Of a stretch of 64,000 nucleotides of DNA, positions 16,619 through 26,381 are shown piece by piece. Each line of letters starts with the position of its first letter. Position 1 is the first letter of the stretch. The notes beneath the pieces are model-generated. The model was not told the DNA's origin. It was given only the letters and a program-made list of their open reading frames with translations, and made no database searches. The translations under genes were made by a program, and so were the position numbers. The DNA lies in NCBI GenBank assembly GCA_023458555.1, contig JAEWYS010000020.1, positions 186,001 through 250,000 on the forward strand. Direction: 5' to 3'. This stretch comes from Bacteroidota bacterium (GTDB taxonomy: Bacteria; Bacteroidota; Bacteroidia; Cytophagales; Cytophagaceae).

Positions 16619-18226
16619 TTAATATAGAGGAATATTCTTGATGACCATTCCTACATCAACTGTTTCGGTATCTCCTTTGTAGTTCTTTCTTACAACTTTC
16701 TTAACATCAATCAGAATACGGTCACCTGCCTGTGCTGTAGAAGCGAAAGCAGTAAGATTTGCGGTCGGACCACTTACTTTTTGAGTGTTAAGAGGTCTTC
16801 TTCCTCTTACAAGTACGCATTCCCATTCCTGAACTCTGTAATCTGCATCCTTAGGAAGGAAAGATTTAAAGTTTTCTTCAGCAATTGCAGCCATTGTAAG
16901 CGATCTTGGACCAGGAGCAGGTTCACCGATTTTCTCGTTTGCCACTCTTGTTCCGATTTTAGCTTCAATGGTTGGCTTTGGAATACCTCTTACCTGGAAT
17001 TTCTCAACTCCGATTTCGCTACCACTGTTAACTACAGTAATTGCAACCTCACGAGCAGTAGCAGTAGGAACGATCGTTACATATCCCTTTTTAGTCGGAT
17101 TCTTAAATACAGAAGCATTAGATGCTCTGAAATCAGGATTGTAAGCAGACCCTAAAGCAGGAACCTGGATACTCAGTTCATTACCACAGTTTCTGTACAG
17201 AGCTTGTACTGATGCAGACTGAACCTGAATTACCGGCTTAACTACATAGTAAGTCTCATTGATCGAGAAGGTAGTATCATTTCCTTTAAACTTGAAAGAA
17301 ATTTCACCTTTCCACTTCTGTTCAGAAACACCTTCTTTATCATAGGAAGAAGCCTGCGCCGGGAAAGACACCTTTCCTATTTTAGTTTCCACATCAACTT
17401 TAAGAGATTGCCCTCTTGCCGTCATTGTAGGAGTAATAGCGCTGGAAGACGCAGCCAGAAACATATCGGCTTCATACTTTGTACCAGCAGCTACATACTT
17501 AGACTCAGGGCGAACCATCGCTACAACGTTATCAAACTTAAGATCATTCGCCCCTACTGAAGAAGCCAACGCATTCAACGCTTCAGTTTCATACTTAAGC
17601 ACTTCAGTCTGCTTCTGAGAAAGTACTGCTAATGCGGCAACCATAGGAGTTTCTGCAAAATTCAATTGTGCAAAATCTTTCCTTTTCTGGTTAGGATCTT
17701 TTTTAGCCAGTGGATCCTCTTCCCCGCTCAATGCAAGCTTTGGAATTTTTAATTCCAAGCCAAGTCCGTTCAAATATGCCTGATAGTCCAAAAGTTTCTT
17801 TTCAAGATCATATCCTTTGCCCTTCTTTGAACCTTCAGCTCCAAGCATCATCTGTGCGATTTTCTCTTCTTCCTTTCCGCCTTTGTAATTAATACCGTCG
17901 TCATCATAGCCACCGGTTACATCAATCATTTCCTTACGGATATCATCCATATACTGGATCAACTTTGCAGTTTCTGCTCTAACTAAAGCAGCTTTGTCAG
18001 TAACAGATTTTTGTTTGTTACCTTCCTGAGCAACCGCAGTAGCAATCTTCTGTACCAAATCGGTATTTTCAGTTTCCGACTTTTGCTTAACTATTACTAA
18101 GCTATTGTCAAGAAACATGAATTTTTGCATGATGGCAGAACTTACCTGTAAGGCGAGAAGCGCCGTAAGAACCAGGTACATCATACCAATCATCTTCTGT
18201 CTTGGGGTTTCTTTTCCTCCAGCCAT
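16619..18226 (-). CDS. gldM: Gliding motility / T9SS motor protein GldM (PorM)
   Basis: Inner-membrane protein that forms, with GldL, the proton-driven motor of T9SS and gliding. The 535 residues open with AGGKETPRQKMIGMMYLVLT, which holds the single membrane helix (about 12-33). The large periplasmic part follows, with a helical D1 domain (about 40-220) and three beta domains (D2-D4) that reach across the periplasm to GldK/GldN. Length and domain order match the family. It is 50 bp after gldL. Confidence 0.95.
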   Translation of the reverse strand: MAGGKETPRQKMIGMMYLVLTALLALQVSSAIMQKFMFLDNSLVIVKQKSETENTDLVQKIATAVAQEGNKQKSVTDKAALVRAETAKLIQYMDDIRKEMIDVTGGYDDDGINYKGGKEEEKIAQMMLGAEGSKKGKGYDLEKKLLDYQAYLNGLGLELKIPKLALSGEEDPLAKKDPNQKRKDFAQLNFAETPMVAALAVLSQKQTEVLKYETEALNALASSVGANDLKFDNVVAMVRPESKYVAAGTKYEADMFLAASSSAITPTMTARGQSLKVDVETKIGKVSFPAQASSYDKEGVSEQKWKGEISFKFKGNDTTFSINETYYVVKPVIQVQSASVQALYRNCGNELSIQVPALGSAYNPDFRASNASVFKNPTKKGYVTIVPTATAREVAITVVNSGSEIGVEKFQVRGIPKPTIEAKIGTRVANEKIGEPAPGPRSLTMAAIAEENFKSFLPKDADYRVQEWECVLVRGRRPLNTQKVSGPTANLTAFASTAQAGDRILIDVKKVVRKNYKGDTETVDVGMVIKNIPLY

Positions 18227-18276
18227 GTTTTACTGTTTCTTTTTTATTAAACAATTCATTTAAATCGAAAGATAAA

Positions 18277-19083
18277 TTAACCTTTCATTGCAGTCAGCAT
18301 ATTGCCGTAAACTGTATTAAGTTGTGTTAAATTACCAGACAATTTTGCAAGTTCCTGCTTGAATTGTTCAGTATCTTTAGAAGCATCAGCCATGTTTTCC
18401 ATAGCAGAAGAAAGGTTGCTATAGAATTTGTTCATAGCTCTCAAGTGGTTGTTAGCATCAGCAAGCTCCATTTCATATACGGCATTAAGAGCTCCCAGAT
18501 TCTTAGTAATACTCTGAACCTGAGAATGGTACTCTCTCGCATCATGAGAAGCATTTGCCATTTCAGCCATAGCATCAACTGTTCTTGAGTATGATTTATT
18601 CATTTCAACGATTGCAGCAGAAGCAGTTTTAACATTAGTAGCATATTCATTTGACGCTACAGAAGCATCAGATAAATCCTTAAGGTTGCTTACAGATGTT
18701 GCAAGGTTGCTGAATCCGGCTCCCAATCTGTTAATTACATCCTGATTAATATTAGCATCTGCAAGCATATCATCAAGTCTTCTGGTTACAGATTCACCTG
18801 TAGAAATTTCTCCGGATACCTCATCTTCATAACCTTCATAATCATCAGACAACTGAGGATATACTCTGGTCCAATCCGGATCTTTATGAACTGGCTGGAA
18901 TGCACTGAAAGCAAAGATTACAGCCTCAGTACTCAAACCAACAACCAGCATAGGACCAGCTCCCGGCCAGTGCATAATTTTAAACATCGCACCGACAATA
19001 ACAACAGCAGCACCTAAACCATAAAGTAACGGCATGAACTTGTTGAACAGTAAATCTGCGAATCCACCTTTATTTGTACTCAT
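18277..19083 (-). CDS. gldL: Gliding motility / T9SS motor protein GldL (PorL)
   Basis: Inner-membrane stator-like subunit of the T9SS motor. The 268 residues have two membrane helices (about 16-36 and 41-62) joined by KIMHWPGAGP, a conserved stretch of the family; the Glu in the second helix (GLSTEAVIFAFSAF) is the candidate proton-carrying residue. The remaining 200 residues form a cytoplasmic helical region with repeated N/S-rich heptads. It lies between gldK (84 bp gap) and gldM. Confidence 0.95.
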   Translation of the reverse strand: MSTNKGGFADLLFNKFMPLLYGLGAAVVIVGAMFKIMHWPGAGPMLVVGLSTEAVIFAFSAFQPVHKDPDWTRVYPQLSDDYEGYEDEVSGEISTGESVTRRLDDMLADANINQDVINRLGAGFSNLATSVSNLKDLSDASVASNEYATNVKTASAAIVEMNKSYSRTVDAMAEMANASHDAREYHSQVQSITKNLGALNAVYEMELADANNHLRAMNKFYSNLSSAMENMADASKDTEQFKQELAKLSGNLTQLNTVYGNMLTAMKG

Positions 19084-19167
19084 GTTCGTAAGAATTTAGA
19101 AATTTAGTTTAACAATAGTTTTAATTGGAACTTTAAGTATGTAATTAATTATAGATTAAGCTTTCTT

Positions 19168-20199
19168 TTAGAACTCCGATCCGGATGAACGGCCAAGATA
19201 AGTCATTACACAACGGAACCCGATATAAGACTTGGTAGTATCCTGGTATTCATAAGTTCTTGTACCTGTCTCAAGATAGTAAGCAATATCCTTCCATGAC
19301 CCTCCTCTTACTACTTTTCTTGCCTCATTGTCATCATTGTAAGTAGGGTTCAAATCCCAAACGATAGGCACTGCAGCTTCATAGAAGGCATCTTCACACC
19401 ATTCAGATACGTTACCCGCCATGTCGTAAAGACCAAAATCGTTAGAGAAATAAGATGCAACAGGGGCAGTATACATAAAACCGTCATCGTAGTAGTTTCC
19501 TCTTCCAGGCTTAAAGTTTGCCAGCATACAGCCTTTGGCATTTCTGATATAAGGGTTACCCCAAGGATATTTCGCCATATCTCTTCCGCCTCTTGCAGCA
19601 TATTCCCATTCTGCTTCAGAAGGCAATCTGAAATTAGGCATTTTCCACAATCCCTGCTCTGCTCTCCAGTTATTCATGTGTTTGGTTCTCCATTCGCAGA
19701 AATACTTAGCGGCAAACCAATCCACTCCTACAACAGGATATTCATCGAATGCGGGATGCGCATAATAATATTCCATCATAGGATCTCCCATATGGTGAGA
19801 GAAGTCATTAACCCAGACAGTAGTATCAGGATATAACTCAGTCATGATATACTGTTCACCCAGTACCTCAAGCGAGTCATTTAGCATCACTTCAACAAAT
19901 TGTCTGTACTCATTATTGGTGATTTCTGTATCATCCATATAGAAACCTCCAATAGTCACCTGCTTATTCAGGTTAATCTGAGTTGCAGGAACATCTTCGT
20001 CTGCCTGTCCCATGTGGAACGTTCCGGACGGGCAAGTTGTCATACCATATGGCACTTGCATCACCCAGCCTTCTCTGTCAAGAACCCCGACAAGATCCCC
20101 TCCTCCATCAAACTTCCCTCCACCACAACTCTGAAGGAATACCAGAGAGCCCAGTGACATTAAAAAGCCTAACTTTGAAATAACACCTAATTTATTCAT
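19168..20199 (-). CDS. gldK: Gliding motility / T9SS lipoprotein GldK (PorK)
   Basis: Lipoprotein that forms the periplasmic ring with GldN. The signal ends in the lipobox FLQSC (Cys25). The mature protein carries a formylglycine-generating-enzyme (sulfatase-modifying) fold: MDDTEITNNEYRQF near 93, FRLPSEAEWEYAARGG near 193, GNVSEW near 260, and RGGSWKD ... GFRC at the end. The two active-site cysteines of true FGE enzymes are missing after RGGSW, so the fold is structural here. A 216 bp gap separates it from the porP-like gene; a separate promoter is possible but I do not see a clear one. Confidence 0.95.
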   Translation of the reverse strand: MNKLGVISKLGFLMSLGSLVFLQSCGGGKFDGGGDLVGVLDREGWVMQVPYGMTTCPSGTFHMGQADEDVPATQINLNKQVTIGGFYMDDTEITNNEYRQFVEVMLNDSLEVLGEQYIMTELYPDTTVWVNDFSHHMGDPMMEYYYAHPAFDEYPVVGVDWFAAKYFCEWRTKHMNNWRAEQGLWKMPNFRLPSEAEWEYAARGGRDMAKYPWGNPYIRNAKGCMLANFKPGRGNYYDDGFMYTAPVASYFSNDFGLYDMAGNVSEWCEDAFYEAAVPIVWDLNPTYNDDNEARKVVRGGSWKDIAYYLETGTRTYEYQDTTKSYIGFRCVMTYLGRSSGSEF

Positions 20200-20415
20200 A
20201 ATTCACCAGTTTAATTTCTTTTTTGTTTCCTGTTTTAAATCTGTTATCCTTAAATAAATTCGATCTTCAATCCTTAACCAACCCTTCCATTCCCGCAAAA
20301 CGCATCAGATATCAACTTATTGCAATAATACAACTAAAACCAATTAAAGTGACATACGAAACGGAAAAGTCTTGTAAGTTCTATTTTTTTTAAAAAAAAT
20401 GCAAATATTTCTTAA

Positions 20416-21444
20416 TTAATTTTCATGCCGATACCTAGGTGTTCTTACCGGAGGCTTAGCTGGTCCCCAAACATTTGGTATCATATAGGAAAGCATAATT
20501 TCATGAGATGTCCTTGCTTTTGCAATAGCTCCATTGGTTACCAGATCAAATGCATAGCCCAACCGAAGCGCATCCTGATTCTGTTTATTTTTCAACAGAT
20601 TGACTCCCAAATACAGAATTATATCATCATTACTTAAAGTACGTCCTCCCCGGCTTTGCTCCCGTCTGGCAACAGACTGTCTTACATTAAGACCAGCCCA
20701 GATTTTCTTGTTGTATTCAACGAGTCCCCCAAACAAATAAGTGACCTGATGAAGATCCGTCTGAACTATAAATGAAGGCACAACCACAATATTAAATGCT
20801 GGCTGAATACGATAACCGCCTGTAATGTACATATGATTTACCAGTTCCGATGAAATATTGCTTGACCCATAGCTGAAGTTCGAACGGGGTATATGATAAA
20901 AACTTACTCCGGCGTAATATTTTTGATGCTCGTACCATACTCCGGCATTCAGATCCGGACGCACCTGAGAAACCTGATTATTAGGGTTTATAAGGTAGCG
21001 ATATACATCATCATCTTCCTGATAGACCTCATATGACTGCTGTAACTTCTGCGAATATATTCCTCCGTTAATTCCAAGCCCAAGTAAACCATTATTCAGC
21101 TCGATATGCTTTGATGCAGCTAAATTAGCGTTTATGTTCCGCATTGGTCCGATCTCATCAACCAGAAGAAACCCTCCGATACCGATTTTGTAATCTTTTA
21201 CGGGGGTTCCAATACTCAGCACCATACTTCTGGGTGCTCCGCCTTTTCCATTGGTTGGCTGATATCCGGTCCATTGGTCACGCACAATCAGCGTAGTTCT
21301 TAATACTTGCTCAATACCGGTATACCCCGGATTAAAATACATGCCATTAAACATATATTGGCTAAACTGTGCATCCTGCTGGGCAAAGGCACCGAAGTGC
21401 AAGGCAGCAAATATCAACAGAAAAATAAGTCTAAATTTTCTCAT
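20416..21444 (-). CDS. PorP/SprF family type IX secretion outer-membrane protein
   Basis: Outer-membrane beta-barrel protein of 342 residues. The signal peptide (MRKFRLIFLLIFAALHFGAFA, cleaved before QQD) is followed by the family hallmark FSQYMFNGMYFNPGYTG near residues 27-45. Members are linked to T9SS attachment or export of surface proteins, and PorP lies directly upstream of porK-L-M-N in other Bacteroidota, as here. Start ATG at 21444; an RBS-like AGGAGG occurs about 11 bp before it. Confidence 0.9.
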   Translation of the reverse strand: MRKFRLIFLLIFAALHFGAFAQQDAQFSQYMFNGMYFNPGYTGIEQVLRTTLIVRDQWTGYQPTNGKGGAPRSMVLSIGTPVKDYKIGIGGFLLVDEIGPMRNINANLAASKHIELNNGLLGLGINGGIYSQKLQQSYEVYQEDDDVYRYLINPNNQVSQVRPDLNAGVWYEHQKYYAGVSFYHIPRSNFSYGSSNISSELVNHMYITGGYRIQPAFNIVVVPSFIVQTDLHQVTYLFGGLVEYNKKIWAGLNVRQSVARREQSRGGRTLSNDDIILYLGVNLLKNKQNQDALRLGYAFDLVTNGAIAKARTSHEIMLSYMIPNVWGPAKPPVRTPRYRHEN

Positions 21445-21637
21445 ATCACTGTATATAAACCTCCTAAGAGCAAATACTTTTTATATCTTAAATTAGATTA
21501 GGAGTATCCAAACTAAAAATTCTTCTAAATTTCCTAACTAAAATCAAAATTCCAAAATCTCATAGATATTTTTATATAAAGCACAGACATATTATACGCT
21601 TTACCGGCACAATTGTTCTTTAAAGCCTAAGTGATAG

Positions 21638-22423
21638 TTATATCTTATTTGCTTTCTTTATATACAATTCAATCGCCCCTGTCATAGAAGGGGCATTAGG
21701 AAGAGGGGCCTCAATGTCCAAAATTAAGCCACTATCTCTGACTTCTTTCGCTGTAGTAGGACCAAATGCTGCGATTCTTGTTCCTTTCTGCTTAAAATCC
21801 GGAAAGTTAACAAACAATGAATTTACTCCGGAAGGACTAAAGAATGCGATAATATCGTAATTTACAGAAGCAAGATCAGAAAGATCACTGGCAACTGTTT
21901 TATATATTATGGCTTCCGTAAACTTTATGCCTTTTGACCTTAAAAAAGCAGGGAGATCATCTTTTCTTATGTTGGAACATGGGAAAAGGAATCTTTCATC
22001 TTTATGCTTTATGATAATATCTTCCAGATCCTTTGCAGTCTTGTGTCCGACAAATATTTTTCTTTTACGGATCACTATATACTTTTGAAGATAGTTTGCA
22101 GTTTGCTCGGAAATACAGAAATATTTCATATCTGCAGGAACATCGATCTTAGCCTCCGCACAAATCCTGAAAAAATTATCTACAGCATTTCTGCTGGTAA
22201 AAATAATAGCAGAATGTTCAAGTATCTCTATTTTCTGTTTCCTGAATTCCTTGTAGTCTACAGATTGGACCTCGATAAAAGGTCTGAAGTCAATTTTAAG
22301 ACCATATTCCTCCGCAAGAGCATAATAGGGTGATTTATCATCAGCAGGTGCGGGTTGGGTAACAAGAATGCTCGAAACCTTTGTTAATCTTTCGTTTATC
22401 TCTTTAGCTTCAAACTCGCTCAT
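21638..22423 (-). CDS. hemD: Uroporphyrinogen-III synthase
   Basis: Cyclises hydroxymethylbilane to uroporphyrinogen III in haem synthesis. The 261 residues form two similar lobes: the first around IIFTSRNAVDNFF (about 75-87), the second around IAFFSPSGVNSLF (about 193-205), with the cleft segment FGPTTAKEVRDSG near 226. This matches the HemD fold, whose members share little sequence. No other tetrapyrrole synthesis gene lies in this cluster; it sits between a DUF4271 gene (24 bp) and the T9SS genes. A second role tied to the envelope cannot be excluded. Confidence 0.8.
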   Translation of the reverse strand: MSEFEAKEINERLTKVSSILVTQPAPADDKSPYYALAEEYGLKIDFRPFIEVQSVDYKEFRKQKIEILEHSAIIFTSRNAVDNFFRICAEAKIDVPADMKYFCISEQTANYLQKYIVIRKRKIFVGHKTAKDLEDIIIKHKDERFLFPCSNIRKDDLPAFLRSKGIKFTEAIIYKTVASDLSDLASVNYDIIAFFSPSGVNSLFVNFPDFKQKGTRIAAFGPTTAKEVRDSGLILDIEAPLPNAPSMTGAIELYIKKANKI

Positions 22424-22447
22424 TTATCCTTAATTAAATTAAAGTAA

Positions 22448-23605
22448 TTATAAACTCAAACCAGATAACAATGTAATTTTTATTACGAATGCCAACGGAA
22501 TAATTTCAGCCATGCAAAGGTATGAAAATAAATAAAGATAATTAAACTGAGGCACCCGAAATGTTAAAACTAAAAGCCTCAGCAATCCGAACAACAGCGC
22601 TAGCATTAAAATAGTTAAGAAACCAATGTAAGAAATCCGCCATTCTATCAAGGTAGAAGAGTAGCTGAGGCAAATCACCGGTACAATGATCATATTAAAA
22701 CCCAAGCTTATCCTTATTACTTCCCTGAAATGGATTTTTGCAATCGAGCCAATATTGAATATCCTGGCCATAATCTCGAAAAAAATATATTTCAGGTAAT
22801 AAAGTAAGAAAATTACGATGGTCCAGATGAAAAAAAACTCGAAGCTCTTTATTTCGCCCGATACACCCTCATCAAGTAAAGAAACCGAATATGCAAGGCT
22901 CAGAGAATTTAAAAGTACAATCAGCACAAACGGCCACTGAAAATAATTCGCAGAGGCTACAAGTTCTTCCATATGCCCATATCCCATTTTCTCAGAATGC
23001 ATTATCCATGCTATTTCTTTAGCACATCGTTGTTTTATGAAGACCCCGAGAGTAAGCACAAACAGCAGCATGAAAAAAGGCACTTCATTCAGAAGCATGC
23101 CTGCCCGTTTTTGAATCAGAACCTGGTCGTGATTTTCAGACAGATTGCCCATATAACCAATCTTTACCGTTTCCGGCAGCAGACCATCTTTCTGATAAAA
23201 AGAAAACATATCAAGTGAATTACCTGACACTAGCTCTGTCAATGGCAAAAAAACGTATTCTGCCTGAGCTCCGGTATTTTCATAAATAAGTTTATAATTC
23301 TGGAAAACACTCAGCCCGGGCTGAGCTTTAAAAATAAGCTGATAATCCCTGTATGCACTGACCGGTATTGTAAGACTTTTATTCGTATTCAGAACTTCCT
23401 GTCCCAGATGTGGCAGATAACTTTCCGAACTATGATCATAGTGTATAAAATCGCCGCTAAGGTCTTTTACAATAATTGTCCCTTCTCCGATTGTCTCTGC
23501 TTTCAGATTAAAACCATCAACCAGTCCCAGCCCAAAGGCTACCAGTAGAATTAACTTATACAAGATCAGATATACGCGCACTTTTTCTTCGATAAAGAAG
23601 TTCAA
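22448..23605 (-). CDS. DUF4271 family membrane protein
   Basis: Protein of about 385 residues found in Bacteroidota, function unknown. It has an N-terminal signal or membrane helix, a periplasmic domain of about 130 residues, and a C-terminal domain with six or seven membrane helices (from about residue 175). The longest frame starts with TTG at 23605 and overlaps the upstream gene by 50 bp. A GTG at 23581 would start MRVYLILYKLILLVAF, a better signal sequence, and cut the overlap to 26 bp. The family often neighbours hemD, as here. Confidence 0.75.
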   Translation of the reverse strand: MNFFIEEKVRVYLILYKLILLVAFGLGLVDGFNLKAETIGEGTIIVKDLSGDFIHYDHSSESYLPHLGQEVLNTNKSLTIPVSAYRDYQLIFKAQPGLSVFQNYKLIYENTGAQAEYVFLPLTELVSGNSLDMFSFYQKDGLLPETVKIGYMGNLSENHDQVLIQKRAGMLLNEVPFFMLLFVLTLGVFIKQRCAKEIAWIMHSEKMGYGHMEELVASANYFQWPFVLIVLLNSLSLAYSVSLLDEGVSGEIKSFEFFFIWTIVIFLLYYLKYIFFEIMARIFNIGSIAKIHFREVIRISLGFNMIIVPVICLSYSSTLIEWRISYIGFLTILMLALLFGLLRLLVLTFRVPQFNYLYLFSYLCMAEIIPLAFVIKITLLSGLSL

Positions 23606-24602
23606 TGATCGTTATAACAAACAAGGCATAACCAGCGAGGATCAACAGCAGATCATTATTGGATAATTGTTTGAAGATCAGAACCAGTCCGACGGCCCCC
23701 AAATTAATTCCTAATATCAGGGCTAATACATAGGGCTGCCTGAGACCGAGGTCAATCAACCGGTGATGCAAATGATTTTTATCTGCCAGAAATGGCGATT
23801 TGCCATTGAGTATTCTCAGAATTACAACCCGCAATGTATCCATTATAGGGATAAACAATACAGCAATTACATACATGGGACTATATTCAAACGGATTCAT
23901 TTCCAAAAAACGGATTGCCAGAACAGAAATAATAAAACCGGATACTAGAGACCCTGTATCCCCCATAAATATAGCAGCATTACGGATATTAAATTTTAAA
24001 AATCCAAGCACTGCCCCTACTAACGCAAAAGCCGCAACAGCATATATTCCTTCAGCACCCCCCCCGAAAAGAAAAAAGCCCATTCCCAAAAAACAGCCAG
24101 CAAGAATAATTACAGACCCGGCAAGCCCATCCAGTCCGTCAATCAGATTAACAGCATTGGTTATTCCTATAATACACAGAAACGTCATCAGGTAACCATA
24201 TACCGCATTAATATCATAAATACCCATTATGCCATAGAAGCCTGAGATCCTGATATCACCCGAAAACATAACAATTCCCGCCACCAGTAGCTGTACGAAG
24301 ATTTTCTTGAAAACAGAAACCGGTGCAATATCATCTTTAAGCCCTATAAAAAAAATAAGAATAGCCCCGGCAAGCATTTCTCTTATCCCTTTATTTAACT
24401 GGCCGAACAAGGTCAATGATGAGATAAATCCTGCAAAAATGGCCAGGCCTCCAAGTCTTGGAGTAGAATTAAGATGCAGGGCCCTTCCATTAGGCTCATC
24501 CAGTAACATCTTGGTATGAGCAACCCTTATTATTGAAGGTATCGCAAATACACTAACGAAAAATGCCCAAAAGAATGCCAGCAGGTTAAAATAAAATGAC
24601 AT
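23556..24602 (-). CDS. WecA/MraY family glycosyl-1-phosphate transferase
   Basis: Integral membrane enzyme of 348 residues with about ten or eleven helices that transfers a sugar-1-phosphate to undecaprenyl phosphate, starting synthesis of a surface glycan. Hallmarks are LDEPNGRALHLNSTPRLGG near 35, the catalytic LIDGLDGLAG near 153, FMGDTGS near 212, and the WecA-type HLHHRLIDLG near 278 (MraY has a different histidine motif). It may supply lipid-linked sugar for the A-LPS-like anchor of T9SS cargo; that link rests on position only. It lies 51 bp after the Omp85-type gene. Confidence 0.9.
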   Translation of the reverse strand: MSFYFNLLAFFWAFFVSVFAIPSIIRVAHTKMLLDEPNGRALHLNSTPRLGGLAIFAGFISSLTLFGQLNKGIREMLAGAILIFFIGLKDDIAPVSVFKKIFVQLLVAGIVMFSGDIRISGFYGIMGIYDINAVYGYLMTFLCIIGITNAVNLIDGLDGLAGSVIILAGCFLGMGFFLFGGGAEGIYAVAAFALVGAVLGFLKFNIRNAAIFMGDTGSLVSGFIISVLAIRFLEMNPFEYSPMYVIAVLFIPIMDTLRVVILRILNGKSPFLADKNHLHHRLIDLGLRQPYVLALILGINLGAVGLVLIFKQLSNNDLLLILAGYALFVITIIELLYRRKSARISDLV

Positions 24603-24653
24603 AAAGGTTGTTTCGTCTCAGATACGAAAATAAGGAAATACAGTTGAGTTAAA

Positions 24654-26333
24654 TTAAAAACGACTAATAAAACCAAAATGAATTTTTGATAAGCTAAAAT
24701 TAAAGCTTTGCTCCGAATTTCGCCCTACAGAGTATATAAAAGTAAATACTCCCGGACCGGAATTAAAGCTTAAACCAATCCCGATTCCGGTAGGCCAATC
24801 CTTTTCAAGTTGTTTTAAAAGCGGATTGACAATCAGCGCCTGATCCACAAAAGACAGAAGATAAGTGCTTTCTTCGAGAAAAATCCGGTATTCCAGCGTC
24901 GCTATTGTATAGTATTGCGCATAGAAGTTATTTTCATTAAATCCTCTCATCGACTTCAGCCCGCCGATTCTGTAAAAATCCGCGACATAATATACCTGCT
25001 TGTTATTTACAACTGCAGAATTCTTCAGTGCAGCAAGCAACGTTGTCCGTCGTGACGTCTTATTAAACTTGCTTATCTTGAAATCCCCATACATCTGTAG
25101 TGTTTTTTTAGGGACCTCTGTTTCGGTATCTCTGGTATCCCTGATCGTTTTATTACCCGCTGCCAATGTTCCCGTCACATGCCAGCCTTTCCTGGGAAAA
25201 AAAACATTATCCAGATTCTGATACTGGTAGCTTATTCCATACTGATAGACATTAAAATCTCTGTTATCCATATCTCCCGCACCAATCACTCTTGACGATT
25301 TTACATTAACATAGAACCCGATTCTGCCATACTTTCTAAGATTCTGATAAAGACCAATACCCCTGTCAATATTCATAAAAGTAGAGTCCTGTTTTAATAG
25401 ATTAAAAAATGCACCCAGATCCAGAGAGCTGCCTAAAAAAACAGGATGAGCATAAGCAAGGTCGAGCAGCTGACTTTCCTTATTATACCTCTGCCATTCG
25501 ATATCCAGTTTTTTCCCTGAACCGAAAAAATTCTGTAATGTCAACGAAAGTTGTCCAGTGATTAACATCTTCCTTTCTGCGCCTTCGTTAGGCAATAAGC
25601 CAACAATTCCATCAAAGTAGTTAACCTTCTTATCTTTTAGAAACAGTACCAGTTTTGCCTTATTATCACCAAACAAAAGCATATAGGGTCTCTCCTGTTC
25701 TATATAAGGCAGTTTGCCCAGTTCAGAAGAAACATTATCGATTTTAGACTGGTCAAACAGCGCTCCGGGCTGTATCCCAAGATATCTTTGCAGAAAATTT
25801 TTCTTTATTCTGGCAGTGCCGTGAACTTCAATTGAATCAAACCTGATCATCGGCCCGCCGATGTAATTCAACGATGCAGAAAAATGTGTACCTTCGACCT
25901 GAACAGAGTCAAGCTTTACTTGAGCGAAAGGGTAGCCAATTGACTCCGACGCAACAACAATTCGTTTCATCAAATCTGCGACTTCTTTATAACGAAAGGG
26001 CTTTTCAGCGAAGAATCGATCTTTATATTCTGATTTATTTTTCAGATAAGGTGTAAGATTCCCTTCTTTCAACTTCCCCCATTTAAAGATATCTCCCTGA
26101 TTTATGTAAACATGAACATCTTTGGAGATAATATTCATAGAATCTACTGAAGCCAGTAAATGTCCCCGGGCATAAAGATCAATCAAAAAACTGCTGACTG
26201 AGGCCGAAATTTCCAGACTATCACATGTCCTCTGATCTGAAAAGGGATGAAAAAACAATGTATATTTGCTCTGTCCATGCAAAAATATTGGCCATAAAAG
26301 AAAAATAAACAATATTTTTTTTGCTTTCAACAT
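24654..26333 (-). CDS. Omp85/BamA-type outer-membrane protein
   Basis: Outer-membrane protein of 559 residues, with signal peptide MLKAKKILFIFLLWPIFLHG, POTRA-like periplasmic modules (about residues 60-230) and a C-terminal 16-strand-type barrel that contains YRIGGLKSMRGFNEN near 455, the conserved lid-loop motif of the surface antigen D15 family. It is shorter than BamA (about 800 residues), so I read it as a TamA-like paralogue. It heads the minus-strand cluster that leads through wecA-like, DUF4271 and hemD to the T9SS genes. Confidence 0.85.
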   Translation of the reverse strand: MLKAKKILFIFLLWPIFLHGQSKYTLFFHPFSDQRTCDSLEISASVSSFLIDLYARGHLLASVDSMNIISKDVHVYINQGDIFKWGKLKEGNLTPYLKNKSEYKDRFFAEKPFRYKEVADLMKRIVVASESIGYPFAQVKLDSVQVEGTHFSASLNYIGGPMIRFDSIEVHGTARIKKNFLQRYLGIQPGALFDQSKIDNVSSELGKLPYIEQERPYMLLFGDNKAKLVLFLKDKKVNYFDGIVGLLPNEGAERKMLITGQLSLTLQNFFGSGKKLDIEWQRYNKESQLLDLAYAHPVFLGSSLDLGAFFNLLKQDSTFMNIDRGIGLYQNLRKYGRIGFYVNVKSSRVIGAGDMDNRDFNVYQYGISYQYQNLDNVFFPRKGWHVTGTLAAGNKTIRDTRDTETEVPKKTLQMYGDFKISKFNKTSRRTTLLAALKNSAVVNNKQVYYVADFYRIGGLKSMRGFNENNFYAQYYTIATLEYRIFLEESTYLLSFVDQALIVNPLLKQLEKDWPTGIGIGLSFNSGPGVFTFIYSVGRNSEQSFNFSLSKIHFGFISRF

Positions 26334-26381
26334 TAGCAGAATAACGCATGGTCAATTAAAAAATTAGCATTCATTATACAT

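Noticed and set aside
20384..20399. T8A8 tract after the porP-like gene as a terminator
   Set aside because: It has no GC stem and no loop. It may bend DNA but does not fit an intrinsic terminator.
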